Assembly: GCF_001244545.1 (NCBI RefSeq)
Contig: NZ_LN852694.1
Location: 1 to 64,000, forward strand
Direction of reading: 5' to 3'
From: Candidatus Stoquefichus sp. SB1
GTDB taxonomy: Bacteria; Bacillota_I; Bacilli_A; Erysipelotrichales; Coprobacillaceae
Length of the DNA stretch: 64,000 nt
Made by a program: the position numbers and the translations under genes. Below the pieces are notes generated by a model, which saw only the letters and a list, made by a program, of their open reading frames with translations, made no database searches and was not told the origin of the DNA. Shown piece after piece: positions 28,387-36,307 of this stretch (position 1 is its first letter; each line of letters starts with the position of its first letter).

Positions 28387-28414
28387 ATTATACATTGTTA
28401 TGTGTATAAGTCAA
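28387..28414 (-). promoter_or_regulatory. Promoter of the antitoxin RNA
   Basis: On the minus strand, TTGACT (28414-28409), a 16-bp spacer and TATAAT (28392-28387) give a near-consensus promoter, as expected for an abundant antitoxin RNA. Confidence 0.8.
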
Positions 28415-28670
28415 GGGGATTGACACCCTCTGACATATATAGTATATTCATTTTTTTTGCTTTATTTCATGTGATAGACATAAACTTTTTGTAAATACTA
28501 AAATAAGAATGTACATAAATGATCATTTAAAATTCATTAATACTATATGATACTATGCTAGTTTATGAGAATAGTTTTATTGTTGTAGAGATAATAGAAA
28601 TATGATTTTCATGGAATTTAAGTACATTTCAAGATAATGAAATAAGATTTATTATTGTTTTGATAGTTAA

Positions 28671-28718
28671 TTGACTTTCTTAAATATATATGTAATAATT
28701 ATCTTGTCTAGACAAGAT
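28671..28718 (+). promoter_or_regulatory. Promoter and palindromic operator of the GntR regulator
   Basis: TTGACT (28671-28676) and TAATAA (28693-28698) are 16 bp apart. Immediately after, ATCTTGTCTAGACAAGAT (28701-28718) is an 18-bp perfect palindrome covering the likely start site. TTGTCTAGACAA resembles operators of HutC-type GntR regulators of amino-sugar genes, so autorepression is likely. Confidence 0.7.
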
Positions 28719-28731
28719 TGGTGGTGTGATA

Positions 28732-29457
28732 ATGAGTGAAAAAGAATATTTATATATAAAGATTAAGGATTATATATTAGATAATATTCAGAACAAAGTA
28801 TATAAAGATGGAAAGATTGAAAGTGAAAATCAATTAGCAAAAAAATTTCAAGTTTCTAGAATGACTGTTAGACAAGCTTTATTGTCCTTGCAGCAAGATG
28901 GTGCAATCTATGTGGTCCCTAAAAAGGGAGCTTATCTCCGTGATGAAAATTCTTTTAAAACATTGGATGGATTGCAAAGTTTTAGTGAAGATGTTGCTAG
29001 TTTGCAAGGAAAAACTCATTCACAAATTCTTTTGTGTCAAAAGGAACAGTGTAAAATATCATCTCTATGTTCTTTAGGTTTATTAAATGATCTTGGTGAA
29101 GTTTGGCATGTCATTCGTATTCGTTATTTTGATGAAGAACCGATTGCTTATGAAGATAGTTATTATAATATTAATTTGATTGAATCTATTCCTGATAGTG
29201 CTTTGAAAGGTTCCTTGTATGCTTATTTTGAAGAAGAATTGCATTTAGATATGGACTATTCAAAACAGAAGATAGATGCCTGTTTGGCTGATACACTTGC
29301 AGAGTATCTAGAAGTAAGTAAAAACACACCACTACTTAGAATATTACAAACAACGTATTTAAAAGATAGTAGCTGCATTGAGTATGGTTATTCATATTAT
29401 CGAGTAGATTCTTATAGTTTCAATCAAATTGCATATAGAAAAAGAGGAAGAAGATGA
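28732..29457 (+). CDS. GntR-family (HutC/UTRA) transcriptional regulator
   Basis: 241 residues. The winged helix-turn-helix covers residues 1-70 (ENQLAKKFQVSRMTVRQALL). The UTRA effector domain follows from about 85 (FSEDVASLQGK, then EVWHVIRIRYFDEEPIAYED). UTRA domains sense sugar phosphates. The ATG at 28732 is favoured over the GTG at 28726, which overlaps the ribosome binding site. The gene's stop overlaps a decayed MupG-like gene, suggesting control of an amino-sugar or cell-wall-sugar operon. Confidence 0.88.
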   Translation: MSEKEYLYIKIKDYILDNIQNKVYKDGKIESENQLAKKFQVSRMTVRQALLSLQQDGAIYVVPKKGAYLRDENSFKTLDGLQSFSEDVASLQGKTHSQILLCQKEQCKISSLCSLGLLNDLGEVWHVIRIRYFDEEPIAYEDSYYNINLIESIPDSALKGSLYAYFEEELHLDMDYSKQKIDACLADTLAEYLEVSKNTPLLRILQTTYLKDSSCIEYGYSYYRVDSYSFNQIAYRKRGRR

Positions 29458-29945
29458 AAAAATAGGTTTAACAGTATATCCAGATTTTGATGATTTAAAA
29501 ATACGAGGAAAGTTGTTGAGGTAGAAGAGAGATTTCCATTTTTATTCGATTATTGTGATAAATTAGATATGGAAATCATGTAGATATTAATACTGATATG
29601 CTGAAACAATTAAGCAGATTTCCTAATAATTTAAGAGAAGAAATGGTAGTAGGTCGTTATTGCATAGAATTACCAGTTTGATTTGATTGGAAAGAATTGA
29701 TTAGACTGATTTATTAATAAGAGTTACTCAATCTCGAGATATTTGTGGGTGTACATGTTATTAGCCTATAGAATGTTTATCATAGTTATTCGTTATTATG
29801 AATGAGTATGCAAATCATTATAATGGTCAAATTCAAATTACACTAATATAGTTGCTGGTGCTACAATATGTCAATGCTATTGAATAGGTTAAGCCAGATG
29901 TTAATAGATTGATAGAAGTTATTCAATATGGTTAAATATCTTTTG
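29454..29945 (+). pseudogene. Remnant of a MupG/DUF871-like phospho-glycosidase
   Basis: After ATGAAAA, one missing A shifts the frame into KIGLTVYPDFDDLK, the usual N-terminus of the DUF871/MupG family (6-phospho-N-acetylmuramidase). Further scraps occur (RFPFLFDYCDKLDMEI, then near 29820 HYNGQIQIT, resembling the C-terminal Y-x-G-E-I-Q-I part), but stops and deletions separate them. About 490 bp remain of a roughly 1-kb gene. Its ATGA overlap with the GntR gene shows it was in the operon. Family assignment is moderate. Confidence 0.55.
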
Positions 29946-29964
29946 TTTAAAGGAGGAATAAAGT

Positions 29965-30684
29965 ATGGAGTCTATATTTTATAATAAAGTAATTGAAATA
30001 TTAGATATATTTATTAAAACACAAAGTGAAATGCTTGAAACTATTGCTAATGAAATTGTTGAGAAAATTCAAAAAGGTGGAAGATTCTTTGTTTTTGGAA
30101 CAGGGCATTCCCATATGGTAGGAGAAGAGTTTTATGCAAGAGCAGGTGGATTAGCTTGTATACAATTAATTGCACCTATGGAGTTAACATTAGGGGAACA
30201 TCCATTAAAATCTACCCAAATCGAAAGAATAGCAGATTATGCTTCTGTAATCATGCTGCAATATGGTTTAAAAGAAAACGATATTATTTTGATTTCATCT
30301 AACTCAGGTAGAAATTCTATGCCTATTGAACTTGCTATAAAATGTAAAGAATTAGGTATGTCAGTGATAGCATTTACGAATTTAAAACATTCTAAAAGTG
30401 TAACAAGTCGCCATTCATCTAAACAGAAGTTATATGAGGTATGTGATTATGTTATAGATAATTGTGGTGAAATTGGTGATGCAATGATGCAGGTAGAAGG
30501 TGCAAAAGGGAAAATGGGATCAAGTTCTAGTATAGTGGGAATGTTTATGGCACAGTTACTTTCTATGTTATTGGCACAAAATTTAGCAAAAGCAGGTATA
30601 GAACCACCAGTATTTTTAAGTGCAAATGTAGATGATGGTGATGCCTGGAATCAAGAAATTATGAAAAAGTATTACAATATTTAG
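29965..30684 (+). CDS. SIS-domain phosphosugar-binding protein (UPF0309/COG4821 type)
   Basis: 239 residues forming one SIS domain: FFVFGTGHSHMVGEEFYARA, then LISSNSGRNSMPIELAI, SRHSSKQKLYEVCDYVID and GDAMMQVEGAKGKMGSSSSI. It binds phosphorylated sugars, and members often sit with MupG-like and MurQ-like genes. Here it follows the GntR regulator and the MupG remnant, probably as the surviving member of that operon. AAAGGAGGAA precedes the ATG. Confidence 0.85.
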   Translation: MESIFYNKVIEILDIFIKTQSEMLETIANEIVEKIQKGGRFFVFGTGHSHMVGEEFYARAGGLACIQLIAPMELTLGEHPLKSTQIERIADYASVIMLQYGLKENDIILISSNSGRNSMPIELAIKCKELGMSVIAFTNLKHSKSVTSRHSSKQKLYEVCDYVIDNCGEIGDAMMQVEGAKGKMGSSSSIVGMFMAQLLSMLLAQNLAKAGIEPPVFLSANVDDGDAWNQEIMKKYYNI

Positions 30685-30695
30685 AGAACAAGATT

Positions 30696-30872
30696 ATGTT
30701 AAAGGAATGGATACGTTACCCAGTTTGTGGTGGCAAAATAAGAGTAAAAGTGAGAAGATATACAGAATTGAGAAATTTTCCTCTTTACTGCCCAAAATGC
30801 AAACAAGAGACAGTCATAAATATGAAACAATTTGTAATAATAGAGCCAGATGCAAAGACACAGAGCCAATGA
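30696..30872 (+). CDS. Cysteine-rich KTR-domain small protein
   Basis: 58 residues. It starts MLKEWIRYPVCGGKIRVKV, continues NFPLYCPKCKQETVIN and ends EPDAKTQSQ. This is the cysteine-rich KTR family commonly carried on Tn916-like and other integrative elements, with unknown function and probable zinc binding. Canonical members have Cys-x-x-Cys with a first Cys-Pro-Val-Cys pair; here only one Cys of that first pair remains (Y-P-V-C), leaving Cys11, Cys32 and Cys35. No Shine-Dalgarno is strong. Confidence 0.7.
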   Translation: MLKEWIRYPVCGGKIRVKVRRYTELRNFPLYCPKCKQETVINMKQFVIIEPDAKTQSQ

Positions 30873-30928
30873 TCTAATGACATATGTAATTAAGATTATT
30901 GGTTTTATTATAATAAGGAGGTAGTGTT

Positions 30929-31744
30929 ATGGGAAAACAATTATTTAACCTGCATACACATACACAACGATGTGGGCATGCAGATGGAACGGATATTCAG
31001 TATATCCATAGTGCCATTGATGCTGGATTAAAAATTTTAGGATTTAGTGAGCATATTCCTTTTGAAGAAATTAGGATTTCTGGAGCCCGTATGTTTATCG
31101 AACAAAAAGATGAGTATATCGCCAGTATTAAAAAACTAAAAAAACAATTTGAACACGAGATTGATATAAAAGTTGGTTTTGAAATAGAATATCTAGAAGA
31201 TCATCTTGACTATTTAAAGGAAGTTCGAAAAGAATGTGATTATATGATACTAGGACAACATCTTCAATATATTTCTGATAGTAAAGGTATCTATGATTAT
31301 GACTGTTATTGTTCTAATGAAGATGTTTTAACATATGTTGAACAGATTGAAACTGCTTTACAACATAATCTAGTAACTTATATTGCCCATCCTGATTATT
31401 TTATGCAGGGGAGAAGAGTATTTTCAAAAGAATGTGAGGAAGCAGCTCATCGAATTGCTAAAGCTAGTTTAAAATATGATATTCCTTTAGAAGTTAATTT
31501 AAATGGTTTTCGTTATGGAAAAAAAACATATGAAATTTATAATCGACCAGGTATTTATGAGGAACGATATACTTACCCATTTAGAGAGTTCTGGGAAATT
31601 ATTTCATCATATGGATGTAAAGTTCTTTATGGTTATGATGCACACTCACCAATAGCATTTTTAGAGAAAAATAGATATATCACAGCTAATGAAATACTTA
31701 AAGATATTCCATTGAATTTTATAGAAAATATTAAATTGAAATAG
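30929..31744 (+). CDS. PHP-domain phosphatase, HisJ-like (second copy)
   Basis: 271 residues, paralogue of the protein at 21009. HTHTQRCGHADGTDIQYI, GFSEHIPF, MILGQHLQYI, YIAHPDYFMQGRR and the C-terminal GYDAHSP supply the metal ligands. The substrate may be histidinol phosphate or another small phosphate ester. AAGGAGGTAG gives the start. Only 8 bp separate it from the next gene, so they are probably one operon. Confidence 0.85.
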   Translation: MGKQLFNLHTHTQRCGHADGTDIQYIHSAIDAGLKILGFSEHIPFEEIRISGARMFIEQKDEYIASIKKLKKQFEHEIDIKVGFEIEYLEDHLDYLKEVRKECDYMILGQHLQYISDSKGIYDYDCYCSNEDVLTYVEQIETALQHNLVTYIAHPDYFMQGRRVFSKECEEAAHRIAKASLKYDIPLEVNLNGFRYGKKTYEIYNRPGIYEERYTYPFREFWEIISSYGCKVLYGYDAHSPIAFLEKNRYITANEILKDIPLNFIENIKLK

Positions 31745-31752
31745 GTAAACAG

Positions 31753-32400
31753 ATGAAAAAATTATTAATATGGGGTGCGGGAGATCAAGGAACTGTAACA
31801 TTAAATTGTGCAATAGCAATGAATGAATATGAGCAAATTGATTTCTTGGATTTTAAGGAAAAAGGACATCGAGAAATTCCTGGATTCATAATTTATGAAG
31901 AAGGAAAAGAGGATATATATCAAATATTCAAAAAATATGATGAAGTCATTGTAGCTACAGGTGATAACAATTTAAGAGAGAAAAAAGTATTACAGTTAAT
32001 AGAAATGAATATTCAGCTTGCAACAATTATTCATCCAACAGCAATAATAAGTCCATACGCTAAAATCTCATTAGGATGTACAATTTTAGCTTATACTGCT
32101 ATCAATATAAATGCATGCATTGGTATGGGATGTATTGTGAATACAGGAGCAATTATTGAACATGATTGTATTATAAAAAACTTTGTAAACATATGTCCAG
32201 CAGTTGCGATGGCAGGTCATGTTATAATTGGTAATAAAACATTTCTGGGAATTGGCAGTACAATCATTGATGATGTAACAATTGGCGAAAATGTAACAAT
32301 TGGTGCTGGGGCTACTGTTATTGCAAATATCCCTGATAATAGTGTTGCTGTAGGTGTTCCAGCAGAAGTTATCAAGAAAAAGAAGAATAAAACCTCATGA
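31753..32400 (+). CDS. NeuD/PglD-type acetyltransferase
   Basis: 215 residues. An N-terminal nucleotide-sugar-binding alpha/beta domain (KKLLIWGAGDQGTVTLNCA, residues 1-80) precedes a left-handed beta-helix of hexapeptide repeats (residues 90-205, ending NIPDNSVAVGVPAEVIKKK). Relatives acetylate sialic or bacillosamine-type sugars of surface glycans. No other glycan genes are adjacent. A bulged hairpin near 32467-32495 followed by TTTTGTAAAAAAATTT may terminate it. Confidence 0.85.
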   Translation: MKKLLIWGAGDQGTVTLNCAIAMNEYEQIDFLDFKEKGHREIPGFIIYEEGKEDIYQIFKKYDEVIVATGDNNLREKKVLQLIEMNIQLATIIHPTAIISPYAKISLGCTILAYTAININACIGMGCIVNTGAIIEHDCIIKNFVNICPAVAMAGHVIIGNKTFLGIGSTIIDDVTIGENVTIGAGATVIANIPDNSVAVGVPAEVIKKKKNKTS

Positions 32401-32544
32401 TATTTCGACTTGATCAATTGGGGAGATTTAAAAGAAGATTAAACTAACCAACAATTAGTACACACAAAGCAGTCAGTCAATAGGATTGATTGCTTTTGTA
32501 AAAAAATTTAGTTAAAGTCGACGGGAGAGTTTTATTAAATCTCA

Positions 32545-32572
32545 TTTAATTATGGAGTATTCATGCTATAAT
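32545..32572 (+). promoter_or_regulatory. Probable promoter of the racemase gene
   Basis: TTTAAT (32545-32550), 16-bp spacer, TATAAT (32567-32572), about 65 bp before the coding start. The -35 box is weak. Confidence 0.5.
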
Positions 32573-32638
32573 GTAATTAATAAATAAGAATTTTTCTAAG
32601 TGGATTTCATTATAAAAAATTGGGGGAGGAATTAAAAC

Positions 32639-33331
32639 ATGAAAACAATTGGTTTAATAGGTGGAATGAGTTGGGAAAGCACAGTTCCATATTACCAGAT
32701 TATCAACGAAGAAGTTAAAAATAAACTTGGAGGTCTTCATTCTGCAAAGATTATTCTTTACAGTGTAGAATTTGATGAAATTGAGAAATGTCAATCAAGT
32801 GGAAACTGGGAAAAAAGTGGTAATATTCTTGGTAAGGCTGCACAGAGCTTAGAAGCTGCCGGAGCAGATTTCATTCTGATTTGTACCAATACGATGCATA
32901 AAGTAGCACCACAAATTTCCTCAATGATTCACATACCTATCATCCATATCGCAGATGCTACAGCGGATGAACTTCAAAATAATCAAATTGAAAAAGTCGG
33001 ATTACTCGGTACAAAGTATACGATGACACAGGATTTTTATAAAAAGAAATTAATTGATAGGGGAATAGACGTTATCATTCCAGATGACACTGATATTGAT
33101 GTTATTAATGATATTATTTTCCATGAACTCTGTTTAGGGAAAATAAAGGAAGAGTCACGTATAAAATTCAAAAAAATAATAGAGCACCTAAAGAAAAAAG
33201 GAGCAACTGGTGTTATTCTTGGCTGTACAGAAATTGGGCTACTTATTCATCAATCAGATTCTTCTCTTCCTGTATACGATACTACGCTGATACATGCAAA
33301 AAAGGCGGCTGAAATAGCGTTGGATAGCTAA
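32639..33331 (+). CDS. Aspartate/glutamate racemase family protein
   Basis: 230 residues. KTIGLIGGMSWESTVPYYQ starts the fold. The two catalytic cysteines are in ICTNTMHKV and ILGCTEIGLL, the pattern of PLP-independent aspartate racemases (YgeA/RacD type). It may supply D-aspartate for peptidoglycan or signalling. GGGGGAGGAA precedes the ATG. Intact. Confidence 0.88.
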   Translation: MKTIGLIGGMSWESTVPYYQIINEEVKNKLGGLHSAKIILYSVEFDEIEKCQSSGNWEKSGNILGKAAQSLEAAGADFILICTNTMHKVAPQISSMIHIPIIHIADATADELQNNQIEKVGLLGTKYTMTQDFYKKKLIDRGIDVIIPDDTDIDVINDIIFHELCLGKIKEESRIKFKKIIEHLKKKGATGVILGCTEIGLLIHQSDSSLPVYDTTLIHAKKAAEIALDS

Positions 33332-33352
33332 AAATATAATTAATAAAGGAAG

Positions 33353-33429
33353 TACAAATTTCAGTTTGTAGAAGTTATAAAGAGTAGTAAGAAATTTCAG
33401 TTTAATTAGAAAAATTAGAATTTGGAGGG
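33353..33429 (+). repeat. Intergenic cassette element with inverted ends
   Basis: This 77-bp spacer starts CAAATTTCAGTTTGTAGAAG and ends AAATTAGAATTTGGAGGG. The outer arms CAAATTTCAGTTT and AAATTAGAATTTG can pair over 12 of 13 positions with two G-U pairs. The centre (AAGTTATAAAGAGTAGTAAG) recurs at 41869 and 63210. It is the fullest example of the element shared between unrelated genes. Confidence 0.6.
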
Positions 33430-33437
33430 TTGAACAG

Positions 33438-34067
33438 ATGGTAAATAAGTATAAGGTCATTGATGAAAAAACATGGAACAGAGCAATGCATTGCATGATT
33501 TTTAGAAATAGTATCGAACCATCATTTTGTGTAACATTTGAAATAGATATCACAAGATTTAAACGTATGGTAAAAAATCAAGGTGTTTCTTTTACCATAG
33601 CTATGGTATATGCAGTCTGTAAATGTGCAAATGAAATAGAAGCATTTCGTTATAGATTTGTTGATGGCCAAGTCGTTTTATTTGATAAAATAGATACTGC
33701 ATTCACTTATCTTAACCAAGAAACTGAACTTTTTAAGGTGGTAAATGTTCGCATGATAGATGATTTTAAAGAATATTGTGAGTTGGCTGAAAAAGCAGCA
33801 AAGGAGCAAAAGGAATATTTTACAGGTCCATTAGGAAATGATGTATTTCAATGTTCTCCTATGCCTTGGATAACCTACACACATATTTCTCATACCAATT
33901 CTGGGAATAAAGATAATGCAACACCTCTTTTTGATTGGGGAAAATATTATGAGAAAGATGGAAAAACTATAATACCAATATCAGTACAAGTACATCATTC
34001 TTTTGTGGATGGTATACATATCGGACAGTTTGCAGATAAACTTCAAGATTTTTTTGATAGATTTTAG
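33438..34067 (+). CDS. Chloramphenicol acetyltransferase-like enzyme (CatA family)
   Basis: 209 residues. The catalytic motif is VQVHHSFVDGIHIGQF near the C-terminus (catalytic His and structural Asp of HHxxxDG). FDWGKYY and the early YKVIDEKTWNRAMH match CAT trimers. Divergence from classic CatA at the N-terminus means acetylation of chloramphenicol cannot be assumed; it could be a xenobiotic acetyltransferase of other specificity. Preceded by the full intergenic cassette element. Confidence 0.85.
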   Translation: MVNKYKVIDEKTWNRAMHCMIFRNSIEPSFCVTFEIDITRFKRMVKNQGVSFTIAMVYAVCKCANEIEAFRYRFVDGQVVLFDKIDTAFTYLNQETELFKVVNVRMIDDFKEYCELAEKAAKEQKEYFTGPLGNDVFQCSPMPWITYTHISHTNSGNKDNATPLFDWGKYYEKDGKTIIPISVQVHHSFVDGIHIGQFADKLQDFFDRF

Positions 34068-34118
34068 CCTATAACGTTATGAAAAGGATGATAAAATTAG
34101 AATTTTAAGGAGAACAAT

Positions 34119-34484
34119 ATGATAGTTGTAAGTACAGATACAGGTGATTTTTCTTTTCAATCAGCAGATGATGTATTAAGGTTCATACAAACATCAGTAC
34201 AAGAAAACATTGAGCTATGGATTAGTGGGAAGCAGTCATATCCCTGTATATCTGTTTGTATTAACGGAGAATATGCAGCTATCTATTATTTTCAAAATGA
34301 TATAGGTGATATGTGGTTGTCCTATAATGAGGGAAATCAAGAAGAAGTCACTTTTACAGTTGCTGGGGAAGAATGGACGCCAGATGTCAATGCAATTATT
34401 AGTTTAAACAGTGCGTTTTCTTGCATTAATGAATTTTGTGCTACTTATGAAAGACCTTCTTGTATTCAGTGGCAAGAGTTATAA
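34119..34484 (+). CDS. Imm1-like immunity protein
   Basis: 121 residues, acidic, no signal. The pattern W-I-x-G-K-x-x-Y-P-C-I-x-V-x-I-x-G-E-Y-A-A-I-Y-Y and the end C-I-x-W resemble the Imm1 family of immunity proteins against polymorphic toxins. No toxin lies nearby. It is preceded by the motif AAAATTAGAATTTTAAGGAG (34093-34112). Confidence 0.6.
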   Translation: MIVVSTDTGDFSFQSADDVLRFIQTSVQENIELWISGKQSYPCISVCINGEYAAIYYFQNDIGDMWLSYNEGNQEEVTFTVAGEEWTPDVNAIISLNSAFSCINEFCATYERPSCIQWQEL

Positions 34485-34611
34485 ATTCCAGTTTAATCGA
34501 ATGATAAACAAAAGCAATGTTAAAAAACTTTGACAAACATCTAAAGGACTTTGATAGAAATCAGTGAATAGGTATTATATAATTTTACTGAAAAGGATCA
34601 GATAAACGAAA

Positions 34612-34944
34612 ATAAACTTAGGAAAAAATATTTTAGAATTAAGAAAACAAATGCATTTATCACAAGAAAAGCTAGGAGAAAAGGTTGGAGTAACAAGACA
34701 GACTATTTCAAATTGAGAATTAGAACAAACAACCCCAGACACGCATCAATTAATTGCATTAGCAAAAGCTTTAAATGTAAGTATTGATACTCTTGTAGAT
34801 AATGATATTCATAATTTGCTGGAACAAAAAGTGAATCATGTAGAATTAGAAATTGTTAAGAACAACAAACTCTTAAAAATTTCAATAATTGTTTTAACGA
34901 TAATTGTTATTATCTTGATTCTAGCGTTTATCTCTTTGGCATAG
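34612..34944 (+). pseudogene. XRE-family regulator with C-terminal membrane anchor, broken
   Basis: The frame encodes a classic helix-turn-helix (LGKNILELRKQMHLSQEKLG, EKVGVTRQTISN) followed by a linker and one membrane segment (ISIIVLTIIVIILILAFI). The invariant Trp after ISN is a TGA stop (34714-34716) and the start codon appears mutated (ATA at 34612). About 110 codons in total, otherwise clean, so decay is recent. A shorter relative remains near 42390. Confidence 0.75.
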
Positions 34945-34956
34945 TGGTAAGAGAAG

Positions 34957-35154
34957 ATGAAAAAGACAAGATTAAGCAGAAATGTGAAAGTATTTATTGC
35001 TATCATTGTGGCAGTTTCTATTGGTAGTTTTTTTACAGATATTTTATATTAAATAGATGCAAACGAATGGATTGCTAGAAGTATTGGATGTATTATCTGT
35101 GTGATTGTTGGATTATTATTTAATCGTTTTTGGTTATCAGACAGAAGTAAATAA
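34957..35154 (+). pseudogene. Small membrane protein with one nonsense codon
   Basis: ATG AAA AAG opens a 65-codon frame with two hydrophobic segments (VFIAIIVAVSIGSFF and IGCIICVIVGLLF) and a TAA (35050-35052) between them. It lies 12 bp after the broken XRE gene, so the two probably formed an operon. Family not recognised. Confidence 0.5.
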
Positions 35155-35199
35155 TCAATATACAAATTTCTAATTCATTAGATAAATTAGAATAAAAAA

Positions 35200-35232
35200 T
35201 CCCTTCTAAGAATTGGAAGGGAAAAGATTTTT
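35200..35232 (+). terminator. Terminator after the XRE/membrane-protein pair
   Basis: TCCCTTC (35200-35206) pairs with GAAGGGA (35216-35222), followed by AAAGATTTTTTG. Between 35233 and 35483 there is only AT-rich sequence with no gene that I can recognise. Confidence 0.65.
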
Positions 35233-35483
35233 TGATTTGTTGTGTTCGTTTGATTTATTGTAGAAATAAAGACAATTCTATAGTTAATCCAATATGTTGT
35301 AAATATTGTAATCTATTACATCAATTCATATATAGTGGCTTAAGAGAAATCCTCTACAAAATCCTCTTCATTTATAAGAGACAATGAGTTAACTGTACTG
35401 TATAAGGCTTGATGTATAAACATCACATATAAGAGCATAACTTAATATGTAGGCTGTTTCAAAAATGATGAAAATAGATGTAG

Positions 35484-35511
35484 TTGAAAAATATATTTAC
35501 TTCCATATTAG
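35484..35511 (+). promoter_or_regulatory. Promoter of type III antitoxin repeats
   Basis: TTGAAA (35484-35489), 16-bp spacer and TATTAG (35506-35511). The start site would fall near 35518, just ahead of the first repeat. Confidence 0.55.
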
Positions 35512-35525
35512 AAATATGTATTAAA

Positions 35526-35593
35526 AAATCGGAGGACCATAGCCTGAGTTGGAACTACTAAATCGGAGAACCATAGCCTAAGTTGGATGAAAC
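35526..35593 (+). ncRNA. Type III antitoxin RNA: two tandem 34-nt repeats
   Basis: Two direct repeats with a 34-nt period start at 35526 and 35560. Both begin AAATCGGAG and share ACCATAGCCT and AGTTGGA. Characterised ToxI-type antitoxins consist of tandem repeats of about 34-36 nt that fold into pseudoknots and are cut by the toxin at A-rich junctions; the AAAT junction here fits. A terminator and then a ToxN-like gene follow, the canonical order. Confidence 0.75.
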
Positions 35594-35600
35594 AAATTAT

Positions 35601-35636
35601 AAACAGGGATGAAGCATTTAGGCTTTCCCTGTTTTT
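35601..35636 (+). terminator. Attenuating terminator between antitoxin repeats and toxin
   Basis: AAACAGGG (35601-35608) pairs with CCCTGTTT (35627-35634), with an inner AAGC/GCTT pair, followed by TTTTC. It would set the excess of antitoxin RNA over toxin mRNA. Confidence 0.8.
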
Positions 35637-35668
35637 CATTATATATAGATAAAAGGAGAAGTAAGAAT

Positions 35669-36307
35669 ATGAAAAATCCTGAGTATTTAGCATATGTTTA
35701 CTCTCTAGATAATAATATAGTAAATACAAAAAATACAATAGGGATTGCAATTCGGTTGAATGAGATGATTTATTATTTGCCTATTGATTCTGCTAATGAC
35801 TCTGATTATGACGAAAATCATAATTTGAGGAAAACAACACCAACTATTTTGCGCATGTTTGATATGAAAACACAAGAGTATTTAGGAAAATGCTTATTTT
35901 CAAATATGTTTGCAATTCCATATAAAGATTTGATTTCAGTTGAATTAAATGATTTTAAAGATTTTGAAGTCAAACTTGCAGAAAAGAAACTTGAATATTT
36001 AAGAACTCAAATGAATAGAATCATGAAATCAGCCGATAGACTTTATAATCAAAAAAAGAAAAGATATAACCAAGGATATTTACGTGTAACTGTCGATTTT
36101 CAAAAATTAGAAATCGCATCACAGAATTGGAAAATAGATAAGTACGGGAAACACTATAATCGTTTTCCAGATTCTCAGTATTTTTTAACAAATCCAAATA
36201 CAGAAGGAATTACTGAATATTTTCTAATGAATAAACATAAGAAAATTGCAAAGATAATGTATGATAATTCAAAACAAACTGTAGCAAAAATAGTTGTGAG
36301 TTATTAG
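35669..36307 (+). CDS. ToxN/AbiQ-like type III toxin, C-terminus run into the kinase gene
   Basis: 212 residues; the start at 35669 has AAAAGGAG upstream. The first about 150 residues have the ToxN layout: IGIAIRLNEMIYYLPIDSA, then CLFSNMFAIPYKDL, a helix ending ADRLYNQKKKRYNQG, and a last strand-helix VTVDFQKLEIASQNW that is a natural C-terminus. Beyond it the frame continues into MNKHKKIAKIMYDN, the N-terminus of the HipA-like protein, so the toxin stop has been lost or shifted. A TAA overlapping that ATG exists in another frame (36225-36227). Endoribonuclease activity is inferred from family and context. Confidence 0.65.
   Translation: MKNPEYLAYVYSLDNNIVNTKNTIGIAIRLNEMIYYLPIDSANDSDYDENHNLRKTTPTILRMFDMKTQEYLGKCLFSNMFAIPYKDLISVELNDFKDFEVKLAEKKLEYLRTQMNRIMKSADRLYNQKKKRYNQGYLRVTVDFQKLEIASQNWKIDKYGKHYNRFPDSQYFLTNPNTEGITEYFLMNKHKKIAKIMYDNSKQTVAKIVVSY

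Noticed and set aside
33438-34067. Certain chloramphenicol-resistance gene
   Set aside because: The active-site motif is present, but divergence and the lack of any resistance context do not allow the substrate to be stated.
28169-34716. Stop-codon recoding as an explanation for the in-frame stops
   Set aside because: All three stop codons (TAA, TGA, TAG) occur, each at a different expected residue, and core genes use normal termination, so simple decay is more likely.
35526-35593. Two short tandem repeats as a CRISPR remnant
   Set aside because: The repeats are contiguous with no spacers and are followed by a terminator and a ToxN-like gene, which fits a type III antitoxin instead.
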